A stretch of DNA of 64,000 bases from Natrinema zhouii (lineage in GTDB: Archaea > Halobacteriota > Halobacteria > Halobacteriales > Natrialbaceae): contig NZ_CP084883.1 in assembly GCF_013456555.2 (NCBI RefSeq), forward strand, positions 62,001 through 126,000. The letters run 5' to 3'. Of the stretch, positions 8,247-17,024 are shown piece by piece (positions within the stretch are counted from its first letter, which is position 1; the number at the start of each line of letters is the position of its first letter). Under the pieces are notes generated by a model. That model saw only the letters and a list, made by a program, of their open reading frames with translations. It did not search any database and had not been told where the DNA came from. The position numbers were made by a program, and so were the translations under genes.

Positions 8247-9119
8247 ATGAGCTCGCGTAGCGTACTCGTCGTCGGCGCGACGGGTAAGCAGGGCGGCGCA
8301 GTGGTCGATCACCTGCTGTCCGGCGAACACGGCGAGTTCGACGTCCACGCACTGACACGTAGCCCTGACGGAGAGGCCGCACAATCGCTTGCGAACCGCG
8401 GTGCGACGATCGTCGCCGGCGACTCGAAGAATGGGGACAGCTATCGGGACGCCATGGACGCGGTCGACGCGGTGTACAGCATGACGCACTTCGCCGAGGG
8501 GTACAACAGTGAAGTCGAACAGGGAACGACCGTCGCCGAAGTCGCTGCTGATGTCGGCGTCGAACACTTCGTGTTCAGTTCTGTCGGTGGGGCCGAACGA
8601 GAGACGGGTGTGCCTCATTTCGAATCGAAGTGGGCGGTCGAGCAGCGCATCCGCGAACTCGACCTCCCGGCGACGGTTGTTCGACCGGTGTTCTTCATGC
8701 AGAACTTCGAGATGCAGCGCGAGATGATTCACGATGGCACCGTCGCGTTCCCGCTTGCGGAAGGGAATCCAGTCCAGATGGTCGACGTCGACGATATCGG
8801 GGCGTTTGCGGCCATTACGCTCGCGAACCCGGATCGGTATATCGGCGAGGCGATCGAGCTAGCCGGCGACAAGCGAACGCTCGCAGCAGTGGCCGAGGCT
8901 TTCTCCGTCGCTCTCGGTCGTCGGGTTGAGGCACGACACGTCCCGATCGAGCAGGCACGGGAACGGATGGGCGAGGATCAGGCGCTGATGTTCGAGTGGA
9001 TCAACGAACACGGCTACGAGGCCGACATCGCGGGGCTTCGGCGCGACGCTGGTCTCGATCTCACTGACTTCGAGACGTATCTCGCCGAGAACGGGTGGAC
9101 GAGCGAGACTGCCCGGTAG
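8247..9119 (+). CDS. NmrA-like NAD(P)-binding protein
   Basis: A 290-residue atypical short-chain reductase. The N-terminus VLVVGATGKQGGAVVDHLL holds the GxxGxxG dinucleotide motif. FVFSSVGGAE, the KW pair in ESKWAVEQRI and RPVFFMQNFEM are typical of the NmrA/HSCARG group, which senses NADP(H) or reduces quinones and phenols. No YxxxK triad is seen. A possible 30-residue frame (8158-8250) overlaps its start in the ATGA pattern but is weak. It may form a stress unit with the cupin upstream. Confidence 0.9.
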   Translation: MSSRSVLVVGATGKQGGAVVDHLLSGEHGEFDVHALTRSPDGEAAQSLANRGATIVAGDSKNGDSYRDAMDAVDAVYSMTHFAEGYNSEVEQGTTVAEVAADVGVEHFVFSSVGGAERETGVPHFESKWAVEQRIRELDLPATVVRPVFFMQNFEMQREMIHDGTVAFPLAEGNPVQMVDVDDIGAFAAITLANPDRYIGEAIELAGDKRTLAAVAEAFSVALGRRVEARHVPIEQARERMGEDQALMFEWINEHGYEADIAGLRRDAGLDLTDFETYLAENGWTSETAR

Positions 9120-9446
9120 AACGGCGATACTCTGCTAGGAGGTCTCATCGTATCCTCCTATAGAGCGCGTCGGTTTCGTCCGCTACTGTATCCCTGACAA
9201 CATTGTAAGTAAGCCACGCATCAAACTCATCCTCCGAGGTTGTGAAGCACTTGCCCCATCTCTGTAATGTCGGTCTCGTCGACTATGAGGCGGAAACGGA
9301 ACTCATAGAACTAGCAGTCGACCGCGATATAGTTTCGCCATACCTGGAACTTACTGAACACGCCGGATAAGCGCCAGATCACCGTCTCTGCCCTTTTAGG
9401 ACAGAAGAAGGCAAGGACAGTAAGTTGAAACAGGTGATGCCGGCCG
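9120..9446. other. Intergenic region
   Basis: No coding frame with convincing character. The sequence cctcctatagagcgc near 9155 follows the reductase stop. The piece 9300-9440 has stop-rich frames on both strands. Confidence 0.4.
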
Positions 9447-9680
9447 TTACCGCACGTTGGCCAGATCCACGAATGATCCGTCTTCAGCGACCATCCACCG
9501 TTTGAACGATCCGTTTTCGACCTTGCGCGGGTAGACGCCGAGTTCATCCGGGCGATCGTCGTGCTCGACGACCGTGTGCTCGAGCGTATCCGGCGTGGGG
9601 TTGATGACTCGAGGCCGCTCTGTGGTGATTGCCGAGGACTGCTCGAGAGAGGATGCCCACGGCTCTCGAGGATTGCGACT
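9447..9680 (-). pseudogene. DUF7511-like protein remnant lacking a start codon
   Basis: The minus strand reads TLEHTVVEHDDRPDELGVYP, then SFKRWMVAEDGSFVDLANVR and a TAA stop at 9447. This is the conserved core of small haloarchaeal DUF7511 proteins. Upstream the frame stays open to about 9760 but has no ATG or GTG, so the start has been lost. Function of the family is unknown. Confidence 0.55.
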
Positions 9681-10207
9681 TGCTGTGTGCCTCGCCTCAC
9701 TACGTTCGGCTTTGTGCTTGTGTTGTCTCGCACCTCGAGAACCGTCGCCCCCTTTCAGTCACACCCACAGTGGACTAAGCAGGCTGCTCTCGAGAGAGAT
9801 CGGGCCTAATTAGGAGAACTAGCGCAGCAGTTGGCAGTTACTATAATGAAGTGGATCACCCTCGAGACCGCTGTTCCAAGAGCAAGATAGCCACGCCAGA
9901 CTCGGAATGAACTATACGATGGAGTGGGCGAGGACCACACTACCGCTTTCGAAAAGGCCTCTCCCTGTCAATCTAACCGTTTTATCATCTCTATATTTAT
10001 TCAGTGATAGCCTCATTGTCTATCTGACGGGGAGGGGGGATTTCCGTTCCCATCCCAGTTCCGTGACACTGCAGCCACCCCGTCACCAACAGGGGTCGTT
10101 CCACTGTCATATCGTTCCGACAATCGATCTCTGTTTCACCCCTACCCATTGACACACCACCTTTCGAGTAGGGGTCCGACGCTAGCCTCAAGCTGGCGGC
10201 TTTGATT

Positions 10208-10273
10208 TAGTACGGTTTCTTTATTCAGAGTTTGATGTGAAACTCACGGTCAGTATAGGCGGAGGCGTTACCG
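10208..10273 (-). repeat. Dispersed repeat block R2, copy 1
   Basis: On the minus strand it reads cggtaacgcctccgcctata, then ctgaccgtgagtttcacatc and ctctgaataaagaaaccgta. The same order of blocks is at 49975-50040 and, more diverged, at 55381-55440. Part of it (ctgaataaagaaac) is also at 12840-12854. Confidence 0.6.
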
Positions 10274-10404
10274 CTGCGGTCGGGCTGCGAGCGATGCACC
10301 CGCGAGCGACCGACGGGAGCGAGCGGCCTTTTTAGCGTAGATTTTTGGAGGAGCGGTGAGCGAGCGACGCGAGCAAACCCGACGAGAAAAAGGTACGTCT
10401 GCAT

Positions 10405-10426
10405 CTGTAGTGGCCGCTCGGTACAG
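10405..10426. repeat. Imperfect palindrome of the CTGTA(G/C)T..CCG family (R1)
   Basis: Half-sites ctgtagtggccg and ctcggtacag face each other. The same palindrome layout is seen at 11425-11446 and 43125-43146. These half-sites are also the ends of the 75-bp element at 12412-12486. Confidence 0.5.
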
Positions 10427-10565
10427 TTGAACGATGTAGCACTATGGGTTGCAATCTACCACGCAGTCATAATGTGGAGATACAGTGGCCGAGTTCACAC
10501 GGACAGACGCTGAGCAGCAGCCTTATCGAGTAGTCGGGCGGTAGCTCTTTTCAGGAACACGAAAA

Positions 10566-11267
10566 TCAGGACGAAGTGCGCTCCCGCAGGCTGCCTACCA
10601 AGTCCCGTATCGCTTCGCGTTTGTAGTAACCGACAGCCGAGGCGACGATCACGGTCCCGATAATTACCGCCCCTTCGGTGAACTCACCGCTTGCCAGTTC
10701 GCCGCCGGCGTAGACGGTGAGAACGTACGCCGGGAGGCGTCCGACGGTGATGGCGACCATGAACGTTCGGAGCTTCCACTTAGTGAGTCCGGCGAGAAAG
10801 CAAATAGCGTCGTCCGGAAGCCCAGGGATGAGGACGAACGCGACGAGGCCCGGAAATCCGACCCGATCAACGAACTCGTCAAAGCGAGCTACGACGTCCT
10901 CGTGGAGTATGTCTTCGACGAATGTACGACCGTATCGGTCTGCGAGCAAGAACGCGATTACACTCCCGATGAGAACGCCGGTGATGCTGTAGACCGTGCC
11001 GGCCACCGAACCGAAGAGGTAGCCGGCGACGAGCGCAACAACCTGCCCCGGGACTGGCGCGACAACCACCTGACTGATCTGGACGAACATGAAGGCGGCC
11101 GGTGCGAGAACGCCGAATTGGTCTATCCACGTTTGGAGTTCGTCAGGATGGAAAATGAACGGTGCGTATCGTCGAAGTGATAGGTAGAGGAGAACAAACA
11201 CAGCCAACAAGAGAACGGTAACGAGGATCCCACGCTTCCGAGCATCAGCCGACGAGAATACCTGCAT
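10566..11267 (-). CDS. TVP38/TMEM64 (VTT/DedA-like) membrane protein
   Basis: A 233-residue integral membrane protein with about five transmembrane helices. The first lies at 15-30 (LVTVLLLAVFVLLYLSL). The VTT-domain signature is seen in VVAPVPGQVVALVAGYLFG and in PGLPDDAICFLAGLTKWKL with the following TVGRLPAY. Family members are lipid scramblase-like or transport proteins of the cytoplasmic membrane; substrate unknown. It stands alone in a gene-poor zone. Confidence 0.88.
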   Translation of the reverse strand: MQVFSSADARKRGILVTVLLLAVFVLLYLSLRRYAPFIFHPDELQTWIDQFGVLAPAAFMFVQISQVVVAPVPGQVVALVAGYLFGSVAGTVYSITGVLIGSVIAFLLADRYGRTFVEDILHEDVVARFDEFVDRVGFPGLVAFVLIPGLPDDAICFLAGLTKWKLRTFMVAITVGRLPAYVLTVYAGGELASGEFTEGAVIIGTVIVASAVGYYKREAIRDLVGSLRERTSS

Positions 11268-11424
11268 CTCAAGTCGGACCGTATGGGCTTGAGTATTATT
11301 CCTTCAACCCCGGAGCACCAATGCTTTGACTCGTTTGACTGACCTGCTTCATACGCGTTCTCTGTTCGGCACTGTTCTACCAGTATAACCGATAGCTGGC
11401 AGAAAGGGCCACGCTAAGTCCGCA

Positions 11425-11446
11425 TCTGTAGTTGCCGGTCAGTACA
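11425..11446. repeat. Imperfect palindrome R1 beside response-regulator remnant
   Basis: Half-sites ctgtagttgccg and gtcagtacag abut around a central ccgg, followed by gtgaaggagttaccg. About 16 of 22 positions obey the symmetry. A closely similar half-site followed by aggaaggagttacc is at 49187-49206, in the same position relative to the paralogous response-regulator remnant. Confidence 0.55.
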
Positions 11447-11477
11447 GGTGAAGGAGTTACCGTAGGACTGGTACTCG

Positions 11478-11917
11478 TCAATCCTCTTGTATAATTGCTA
11501 ATCGGAACTGTTCGAACGACCGAATTACCTCAACAAACTCGCCGGGGTCAACCGGTTTTTCGAGGACCGCGTCTTCATCTGCGTCATCATCAAGGTCACG
11601 GGATTCAATCAGGTCATCATCCAGTCCGGTCAGGACAATCACCAGAGTATCATCCAGTTCAGGGTGTTGTTTAATTTCGTGTAGAACGTCTTCACCGTCC
11701 ACTTTCGGAAGATTCAGGTCAAGCAGTACAATGTCCGGTCGACGAGCATTCTCGTACTCTCCGCGTTGATAGATGAAGCAAGTGCGGCTTGGCCATCGTT
11801 GACGATGTTGAGTGTATTTCCGATGTTGCCGTCCGAGAAGGCTTCTTCAATAAGACGAATATCACCGGGGTTGTCTTCTACTAGTAGTATTACCGCCTCC
11901 GATGACTCGACACTCAT
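11478..11917 (-). pseudogene. Response regulator receiver protein with a frameshift
   Basis: From the ATG at 11917 the frame reads AVILLVEDNPGDIRLIEEAF, a receiver-domain start with the acidic pair. It then loses frame near 11765. The next frame supplies RRPDIVLLDLNLPKVDGEDV (phospho-acceptor Asp), VIVLTGLDDD (conserved Thr region) and AVLEKPVDPGEFVEVIRSF (conserved Lys). One base change would restore a single 145-residue stand-alone receiver of the haloarchaeal Rcp1-like type. A more decayed relative is at 49230-49410. Confidence 0.75.
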
Positions 11918-12230
11918 AGTGTGACAATGTGTGTGACTATGTATAAGACTTCGTGGGCTGTCTTGTAAACAGACTTTCAAGCCTTCAGCATCGGCTATTG
12001 CTGCAATCAGTACTCAGTGAGCACACGTAGTCACTGTTCAGTACAGATGATACGGCTGCTATAGCTACCATGGTTCGTTTAGTTCAAAATTCCCGGGTCT
12101 CCCGTTTGGTACTATATTCGACGAAACGGACTGTGATTCTGGCACACTATGGATTGGTTTGTCACCCATTTCCTCACAGATTTCTTTTACAGCGTGAGAA
12201 TCTTTAATAGTGAAGATGGAGAAATAATGT

Positions 12231-12350
12231 GTGGAGAGTGCCAAGTGCCCAAGCTGCGGGAAGGACAACTTCAGCACCTTACTTGAACCAGGAGGTGAAG
12301 TTGAACTCGAATGTACCGACTGTAACCAGAGGTGGGTTACTGAATATTAG
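12231..12350 (+). CDS. Small zinc-ribbon protein
   Basis: A 39-residue protein from a GTG at 12231: VESAKCPSCGKDNF ... ELECTDCNQRWVTEY. CPSC and CTDC form one zinc ribbon separated by 18 residues. Such mini zinc-finger proteins are common in haloarchaea and some regulate biofilm or swarming; this one is not assigned. The upstream AT-rich stretch tttaatagtgaag can serve as promoter. Confidence 0.6.
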   Translation: MESAKCPSCGKDNFSTLLEPGGEVELECTDCNQRWVTEY

Positions 12351-12411
12351 TCACTATCGCCTTTACCGGAATACTATATTTCTCTGGCCGTTGGTGAAGT
12401 GCTGTTCGCAG

Positions 12412-12486
12412 CTGTAGTTACCGAAAACGCTGCGTCCGAGATCACAAACAGAACCGGACAGTCAATTGTGCTTAGCGGTCAGTACA
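12412..12486 (+). repeat. 75-bp MITE-like element R1 with inverted ends, copy 1
   Basis: It begins ctgtagttaccg and ends cggtcagtacag, which are near-inverse copies of each other. The interior (gctgcgtccgagatcacaaa ... accggacagtcaattgtgct) recurs inverted at 54154-54229 with few changes. Two nearly identical copies 42 kb apart with inverted ends and no coding capacity fit a miniature inverted-repeat element. The left flank cgttcgcag is shared with the half-copy at 12791. Confidence 0.7.
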
Positions 12487-12524
12487 GGAGATATAGTTAC
12501 TAATGCACTCGTCTACTTTTGGGT

Positions 12525-12719
12525 CTACATATTTACATCTTCAAGAACAGACCCATCGTTGCTGAGGATGCGGAGATCGCCATCGCCACATGTGCAAGTA
12601 TCAGCCTGTCCACCCCCAATTGGCCGTATTTCACTGTCAGGCCCGAGACGCACTGCATGAGCAGTCCCACAGTTTTCACACACTGCTGCTGCCCGCTGTT
12701 TCTCATCTTCCGTAGCCAT
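12525..12719 (-). CDS. Small zinc-binding protein
   Basis: A 64-residue acidic protein from the ATG at 12719: MATEDEKQRAAAVCENCGTA ... GGGQADTCTCGDGDLRILSN. CENC and CTCG can bind one zinc ion. Longer frames upstream cross repeat DNA and are ignored. It faces away from the other mini zinc-ribbon gene at 12231. Function unknown. Confidence 0.65.
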   Translation of the reverse strand: MATEDEKQRAAAVCENCGTAHAVRLGPDSEIRPIGGGQADTCTCGDGDLRILSNDGSVLEDVNM

Positions 12720-12790
12720 CTCTACAGTGCTTTTTGTGATTATCCGGGTTAACTGTTTCTTGTCAATGGAAATAAGGTATAGTGATGGAA

Positions 12791-12880
12791 CGTTCGCAGC
12801 TGTAGTTACCGAATCACCCGATTCAGTTTTAGTGATAGTTCTGAATAAAGAAACTGCGCTACTATCTACTATTAGAGCTC
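12791..12880 (+). repeat. Hybrid copy of repeats R1 and R2
   Basis: It starts cgttcgcagctgtagttacc as the 12412 element does, then changes to gttctgaataaagaaactgc and ctatctactattagag. The latter block is also at 55428-55453 (atctactattaaaaaa) and resembles 50020-50049. This is a junction of two repeat families or a shared larger ancestor. Confidence 0.5.
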
Positions 12881-13105
12881 TTTTATGTGAACAGGGCGGA
12901 GAACATCTGTCTCGGCCTGAACGCAAGTAACTACGACTTTGGAAGAGTCTGTATTCGGTTGACCTACTAGTCAAAATTATGATTTCTCAAGGATCTCAAC
13001 AGAGCCACTCTCGGAAAGCACTACGCTAGTAACGCGATCTCTGCTACATGCTCGGAGTCCACGGTTGCTACAACACCTGTTGTAACTATATCAAAGAACT
13101 GTTAT

Positions 13106-14344
13106 ATGCGAGCAGATTGTTCCGTTCTTGCTGTGAACAACCGACTGTCGAATATTTTCCACTCCTCTGAAAGCATCCCACGTGAAGTCCGGACAGCACG
13201 CGTCGCGAACAGTATTGCGTTCGTCATCCTCGGTGCTATCTTCGCGACGTGGGCGGTCCGCATCCCAGCCATCGAGACACTCTTCCACCTCACGAAGACG
13301 GACATCAGTATCGCGCTGCTTGGACTCGCTGTTGGAAGCATTCTCGGCCTTATCGCCAGCAGTGCCCTCGTCGCCCGCTACAGTGCCAAGGCGGTTGTCC
13401 GCCTCGCGATCATCACCTACTGTCTTCTCCTCCCAGTCATCTCCTTCTCGGGAGGCCTGTCTACCCTCCTCATCACTCTGGTCGGATTCGGATTCGGAAA
13501 GGGTCTCCTCGACGTCGCTGCAAACACGCAAGCGCTTCACATCGAACAGGCCTATCCCCGACAGATTATGGGTGGCTTCCATGCGCTCTACAGCGCCGGT
13601 GCACTACTCGGTTCGCTCATCGGTGCTCTCTTCACTAGCCTCGGACTATCACCACAGGTTCACTTTCTTATCCTCGCTGCCACGTTCCTCAGTATCGGTC
13701 TCACGGCAAGCGTATGGCTCCTCCCCCCAGAAGAAGATGAGATCGAGGACACGAATACCGAACTCGCACTTCCTTCCAGAGAGATACTCGGGTTCTGCCT
13801 CATCGGGTTCTGCGCGCTGCTTATCGAAGGGATCGCAAACGACTGGAGTGCCGTCTTCTTGAAGGGGGCAGCCGGTGCACGCCCAGCGGTCGCAGCACTC
13901 GGATTCGCCGCGTTCGCGCTGGCGATGACGCTCGGTCGGTTCGCCGCCGACCGTGCCGTCGATATGGTCGGTCCTCGGCGATTCATTCAGCTGACGGCAG
14001 CTATCGCCGCCCTTGGAGTCATCGTTACGCTCGTCCCGATCCCACCCGTCACGCTTTTCGGCTTCGGGATCCTCGGCTTTGGGATCGGTGGCGTTGCCCC
14101 AGTCAATATCAGTCTCGTCGGCCAGGCCGACCTCAACCGGTCACCGGAATCAGCCGTCGCTGCCGTCTCGACCTCGAGCTACGCTGGCTTCGCGGCCGGC
14201 CCAGTCGCAATCGGACTACTAGCGGATGCCACCTCACTCCGAGTCGCCTTCCTCCCGGCAATCGGCGTCGCCGCCGTCATCGCGACACTGACGTTCACAC
14301 TCCCCACGAGAGGCAACACAGCCTCAGCAGTCAGCTCGGACTAG
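13106..14344 (+). CDS. MFS transporter
   Basis: A 412-residue major facilitator with about 12 transmembrane helices. It shows internal helices such as IAFVILGAIFATWAVRIPAI, FGFGKGLLDVAANTQAL and GFGILGFGIGGVAPVNISLV. The sequence resembles the bacterial YbjJ/fucose-permease-like group that exports or imports sugars and related solutes. It is convergent with, and overlaps by 4 bp, a TrmB regulator that probably controls sugar genes. The first 25 residues are polar and the real start may be downstream. Confidence 0.88.
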   Translation: MRADCSVLAVNNRLSNIFHSSESIPREVRTARVANSIAFVILGAIFATWAVRIPAIETLFHLTKTDISIALLGLAVGSILGLIASSALVARYSAKAVVRLAIITYCLLLPVISFSGGLSTLLITLVGFGFGKGLLDVAANTQALHIEQAYPRQIMGGFHALYSAGALLGSLIGALFTSLGLSPQVHFLILAATFLSIGLTASVWLLPPEEDEIEDTNTELALPSREILGFCLIGFCALLIEGIANDWSAVFLKGAAGARPAVAALGFAAFALAMTLGRFAADRAVDMVGPRRFIQLTAAIAALGVIVTLVPIPPVTLFGFGILGFGIGGVAPVNISLVGQADLNRSPESAVAAVSTSSYAGFAAGPVAIGLLADATSLRVAFLPAIGVAAVIATLTFTLPTRGNTASAVSSD

Positions 14345-15429
14345 GAGGGACGGATATCCATCGGCTCGGAGAGCGCTTCGATGTTGATGCGGTCGGCCGC
14401 GATATCCTCGATTGCCGCACCAGGCCCCCCGACGGTGTATTGGGTACCGTTGGCTTCGAAGACGACGGTGGCCTTCGCTGCGAGTTCGAGCAGCGTCGCC
14501 GGTGTCTCGTCGCGTGCACCCGTGTACTCGACGGCGACGAACTCACCGGAAAGTGAGACTCGCTGTCCGTCCGCTCTCGACGTCCCGATTACGTGGCCCC
14601 GGATCGTCGCGCCGGCATCGAGCGCGGGTTCGATGCCACGTACGCAGTCGGTTATTTCGACGAACGTGAACGGGGCGTCAGAACTGCGAGCATCGTATAT
14701 AATGTCGTAGACCTCACGGAGCCGAGTGAGGAAGTACCAGTGGAAAACGTAGGCTGTCGCGTAGTCGTCGACGAGGACACCGTATTCGTTCGTTTGACGG
14801 CCGCGAGTCGAGTAACACGCTTGCTGACGGTCCGCCAATAGGAGAAACGGACCAGGGAGTGTCCGTCGCCGAACCTCGTGACAGAGCCCCTGAAGCTCCG
14901 CGGGAGCCGGCGGTGTCTCATCGGGCGGAACGAACAGGGATAGATGGATTCGGACGTCGCGCTCGTAGGCCGCTCGAAGCATGGAGCGGAGACGCTCGAC
15001 CTGTGTGTACGTCGCAGCGAGCTGCAGGTGGTTCTCGGCGTCCGAGATGACCGTTCGGGCGTGATCGAAGACGGTGCGAAATCGTCGAACGACACTTACC
15101 TCGCCCTCTATTTCGTCGGGGGCTTCATAGCGATCCTCGATGGCGGTAATCGCGTTCTCGAACCGACTGACGGTCGACCGAAGTGAGGAGAGCGCGTCGC
15201 TTGGATCGACGGGATGAGCGGTGAGGGTATCCTGATCGTAGAGCGTCACGTAGCCCTCGTCCTCGAGGGATCGCAGAACGTCGTAAATACGCGCCCGTGG
15301 CACAGTGCTGGCCGTCGCGAGTTCACTCGCTGACGACGGTCCCATCTCCAATAGCATGACGTACGCGTCAGCCTCGTATGGCGAAAACTCAGCTTTTTGC
15401 AATATTGTGCGAAGCTCATCTGACTCCAT
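14341..15429 (-). CDS. TrmB family sugar-sensing transcriptional regulator
   Basis: A 362-residue regulator. The N-terminal winged helix (ILQKAEFSPYEADAYVMLLE, then SASELATASTVPRARIYDVL) is the TrmB DNA-binding domain. The C-terminal effector part includes the YEVDIIY-like stretch and FVAVEYTGARDETPATLLEL, matching the TrmB sugar-binding domain. It is tail to tail with the MFS transporter, suggesting, but not proving, control of uptake or sugar metabolism. Full length for the family. Confidence 0.92.
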   Translation of the reverse strand: MESDELRTILQKAEFSPYEADAYVMLLEMGPSSASELATASTVPRARIYDVLRSLEDEGYVTLYDQDTLTAHPVDPSDALSSLRSTVSRFENAITAIEDRYEAPDEIEGEVSVVRRFRTVFDHARTVISDAENHLQLAATYTQVERLRSMLRAAYERDVRIHLSLFVPPDETPPAPAELQGLCHEVRRRTLPGPFLLLADRQQACYSTRGRQTNEYGVLVDDYATAYVFHWYFLTRLREVYDIIYDARSSDAPFTFVEITDCVRGIEPALDAGATIRGHVIGTSRADGQRVSLSGEFVAVEYTGARDETPATLLELAAKATVVFEANGTQYTVGGPGAAIEDIAADRINIEALSEPMDIRPS

Positions 15430-15469
15430 TCACGCTGCATTCCGTTGTCCAGTCGCCTAACTCTTGGTG

Positions 15470-15505
15470 ACATCCTCCCCGGCCTACACGCGGGGCTTCC
15501 CACGC
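15470..15505. repeat. Solo IS200/IS605-type hairpin
   Basis: catcctccccggcctacacg, followed by cggggcttccc, is the typical hairpin end seen in haloarchaeal tnpB elements. Similar hairpins lie at 18038, 22861 and 37615. No tnpB is attached. Confidence 0.45.
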
Positions 15506-15581
15506 CCATCAATGGGCGATTCGTCGAATAAGAAGCATCTCGCGAAACCCAGTCCAATCGAATCGGAGGTATGTGATCGTC

Positions 15582-15914
15582 TCACTCATCCCCGTTTCGC
15601 GTATCGAGAACACGGTATTGACGCGGTTGTTCGCCTTCCGGATAGATCTGAACGTATCCGGTTGGACAATACGGCCGCGTCACGAAATCGGGAACATTCG
15701 GAAAGGTATTCGCGAGTCTTGTGTTTTCATCGATTCCTCCAATATCAGTCACCAGTTTGAGATGTGACGGCAGTTTCACAACGAGACTTCCTTCGTATCC
15801 GATGAACTCCGCTGGTGTCTCGAGTCCATCTTCATCGAACGTAAGCTCACCAGCATCGATGACTTCGGTTGTTTCGTTTTCACTGGTCGCCCCCCTATTG
15901 AATAATCCCCTCAT
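15582..15914 (-). CDS. Hypothetical acidic protein
   Basis: A 110-residue soluble acidic protein starting MRGLFNRGATSENETTEVID. The middle (EFIGYEGSLVVKLPSHLKLV) and the end (CPTGYVQIYPEGEQPRQYRV) suggest a small beta-rich domain. No family recognised. It stands alone between a solo hairpin and an intergenic region. Confidence 0.6.
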   Translation of the reverse strand: MRGLFNRGATSENETTEVIDAGELTFDEDGLETPAEFIGYEGSLVVKLPSHLKLVTDIGGIDENTRLANTFPNVPDFVTRPYCPTGYVQIYPEGEQPRQYRVLDTRNGDE

Positions 15915-16040
15915 TGTAGTGTGCCTATGGTATCAACCTCACAATGTGTTGAATATCTTGTGGTCTTAGTACATTGTCGTATTGTGGTCGTAATCGGCAG
16001 TCTCCGTCGAGAGACCTATGCCTGACCAACCCCACAGACG

Positions 16041-16154
16041 GTGGCACTTGCACTTCCAGACGACGTCCTCCGGACACTCCACCGCGTGTTACTCGAGCGG
16101 CTCGAGGCGGAACGGAAAAAGTACGTCGACGAGCTGGCCGAGAGTCTGATTTGA
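16041..16154 (+). CDS. Small helical hypothetical protein or C-terminal remnant
   Basis: A 37-residue frame from a GTG at 16041: VALALPDDVLRTLHRVLLER ... KKYVDELAESLI. It is amphipathic and acidic like many haloarchaeal mini-proteins. An ATG at 16018 (MPDQP) lies in another frame, so a one-base shift may have shortened it. The phrase gtcgagagacctat just upstream recurs at 25820. Confidence 0.4.
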   Translation: MALALPDDVLRTLHRVLLERLEAERKKYVDELAESLI

Positions 16155-17024
16155 GCTACAGGCTCACCTCTCGAATGGGAGGCCACAACCGCTCGAGGCT
16201 GGCAGAGACAGGTCCCGGGACTATTGTGATTCACAGCGTCAAAGTTGGCCTGCGGGGGGAGACACTGCATCGCGTCTCAAACATCCCTCCCCCTGCTCCG
16301 TGACACGCCACCGCGAAAGCTACCTCGGATTCCCTAACTCGACGTAGCTTTCAGTGCTATCGACCACTCGAGGAACACCGTTCTGCCCACACCTGACTTG
16401 TTAGGGGCATAGCTTTATCACCACTGGTGATAATGAATGGTAATGCGGCAGGGACCCATCAGACGGAAAGCCCCCACGCATTGTCCTGCCACCCCTGCCG
16501 TCACCCCACCCCTTCGATACGATGGATTCCGCTCGAGAAACCAGGTTCTCCTATTTCTGGAACTCTGTTGCCGGTTGACCAGTGTTTATTGATAGCGGGA
16601 CTCACTGTATGAGTGCAGGGGCTTGTTAGACAAACACATCCGTGACTCCCTGCTAGTGACAAGAGGCTGCGGCCGTCCCCCTTCGGCCGTTTACGTTGAA
16701 ACAGGCGCAAAGCTTCGCCCTTTAGGGCGGGGATACGCGCCGTGATTCTCGTTAATTTTCCGCCGTCGAAAGCACGACCGACAATCGCGACGACGATCAA
16801 GACGAGACCGAATTCGGAGTTCGTGAAATTGTTCTATCCTCCTCGTACAGGTCTGGGAAACTTTTCGACGATATTACGTTCGGAGTAGTCAAGGTGGCCA
16901 TTAAGCTGAGTTCGAACAAGAGCAGTGAGATAACCCATCCCATCGACGGGAAACATGTGGTTGAAATACATATAAAGAAAACAAATAGATTTAACTATAA
17001 GATGATTGGTTAACACATTGTTGT
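16155..17024. other. 870-bp intergenic region with IS200/IS605 debris
   Basis: No credible gene. At 16700-16735 the sequence cgcaaagcttcgccctttag and the adjoining ggcggggatac form an IS200/IS605-type end; on the minus strand it reads GEALRLFQRKRPKGDGRS, like a tnpB tail. The stretch 16960-17010 is very AT-rich and is the likely promoter for the M14 peptidase. Confidence 0.45.

Larger units (their letters stand above)
9761..10565. other. 800-bp gene-poor region with dispersed repeats
   Basis: No gene was found. It contains the repeat block at 10208-10273, a segment gcggcctttttagcgtagat (10331-10350) that recurs inverted near 26020-26045, and an imperfect palindrome at 10405-10426. The composition is that of insertion-element debris. 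Confidence 0.5.

Noticed and set aside
16501..16800. 99-residue minus-strand frame in the 16.5 kb gap
   Set aside because: It passes through an IS200/IS605-type end and has mixed character; treated as tnpB tail debris.
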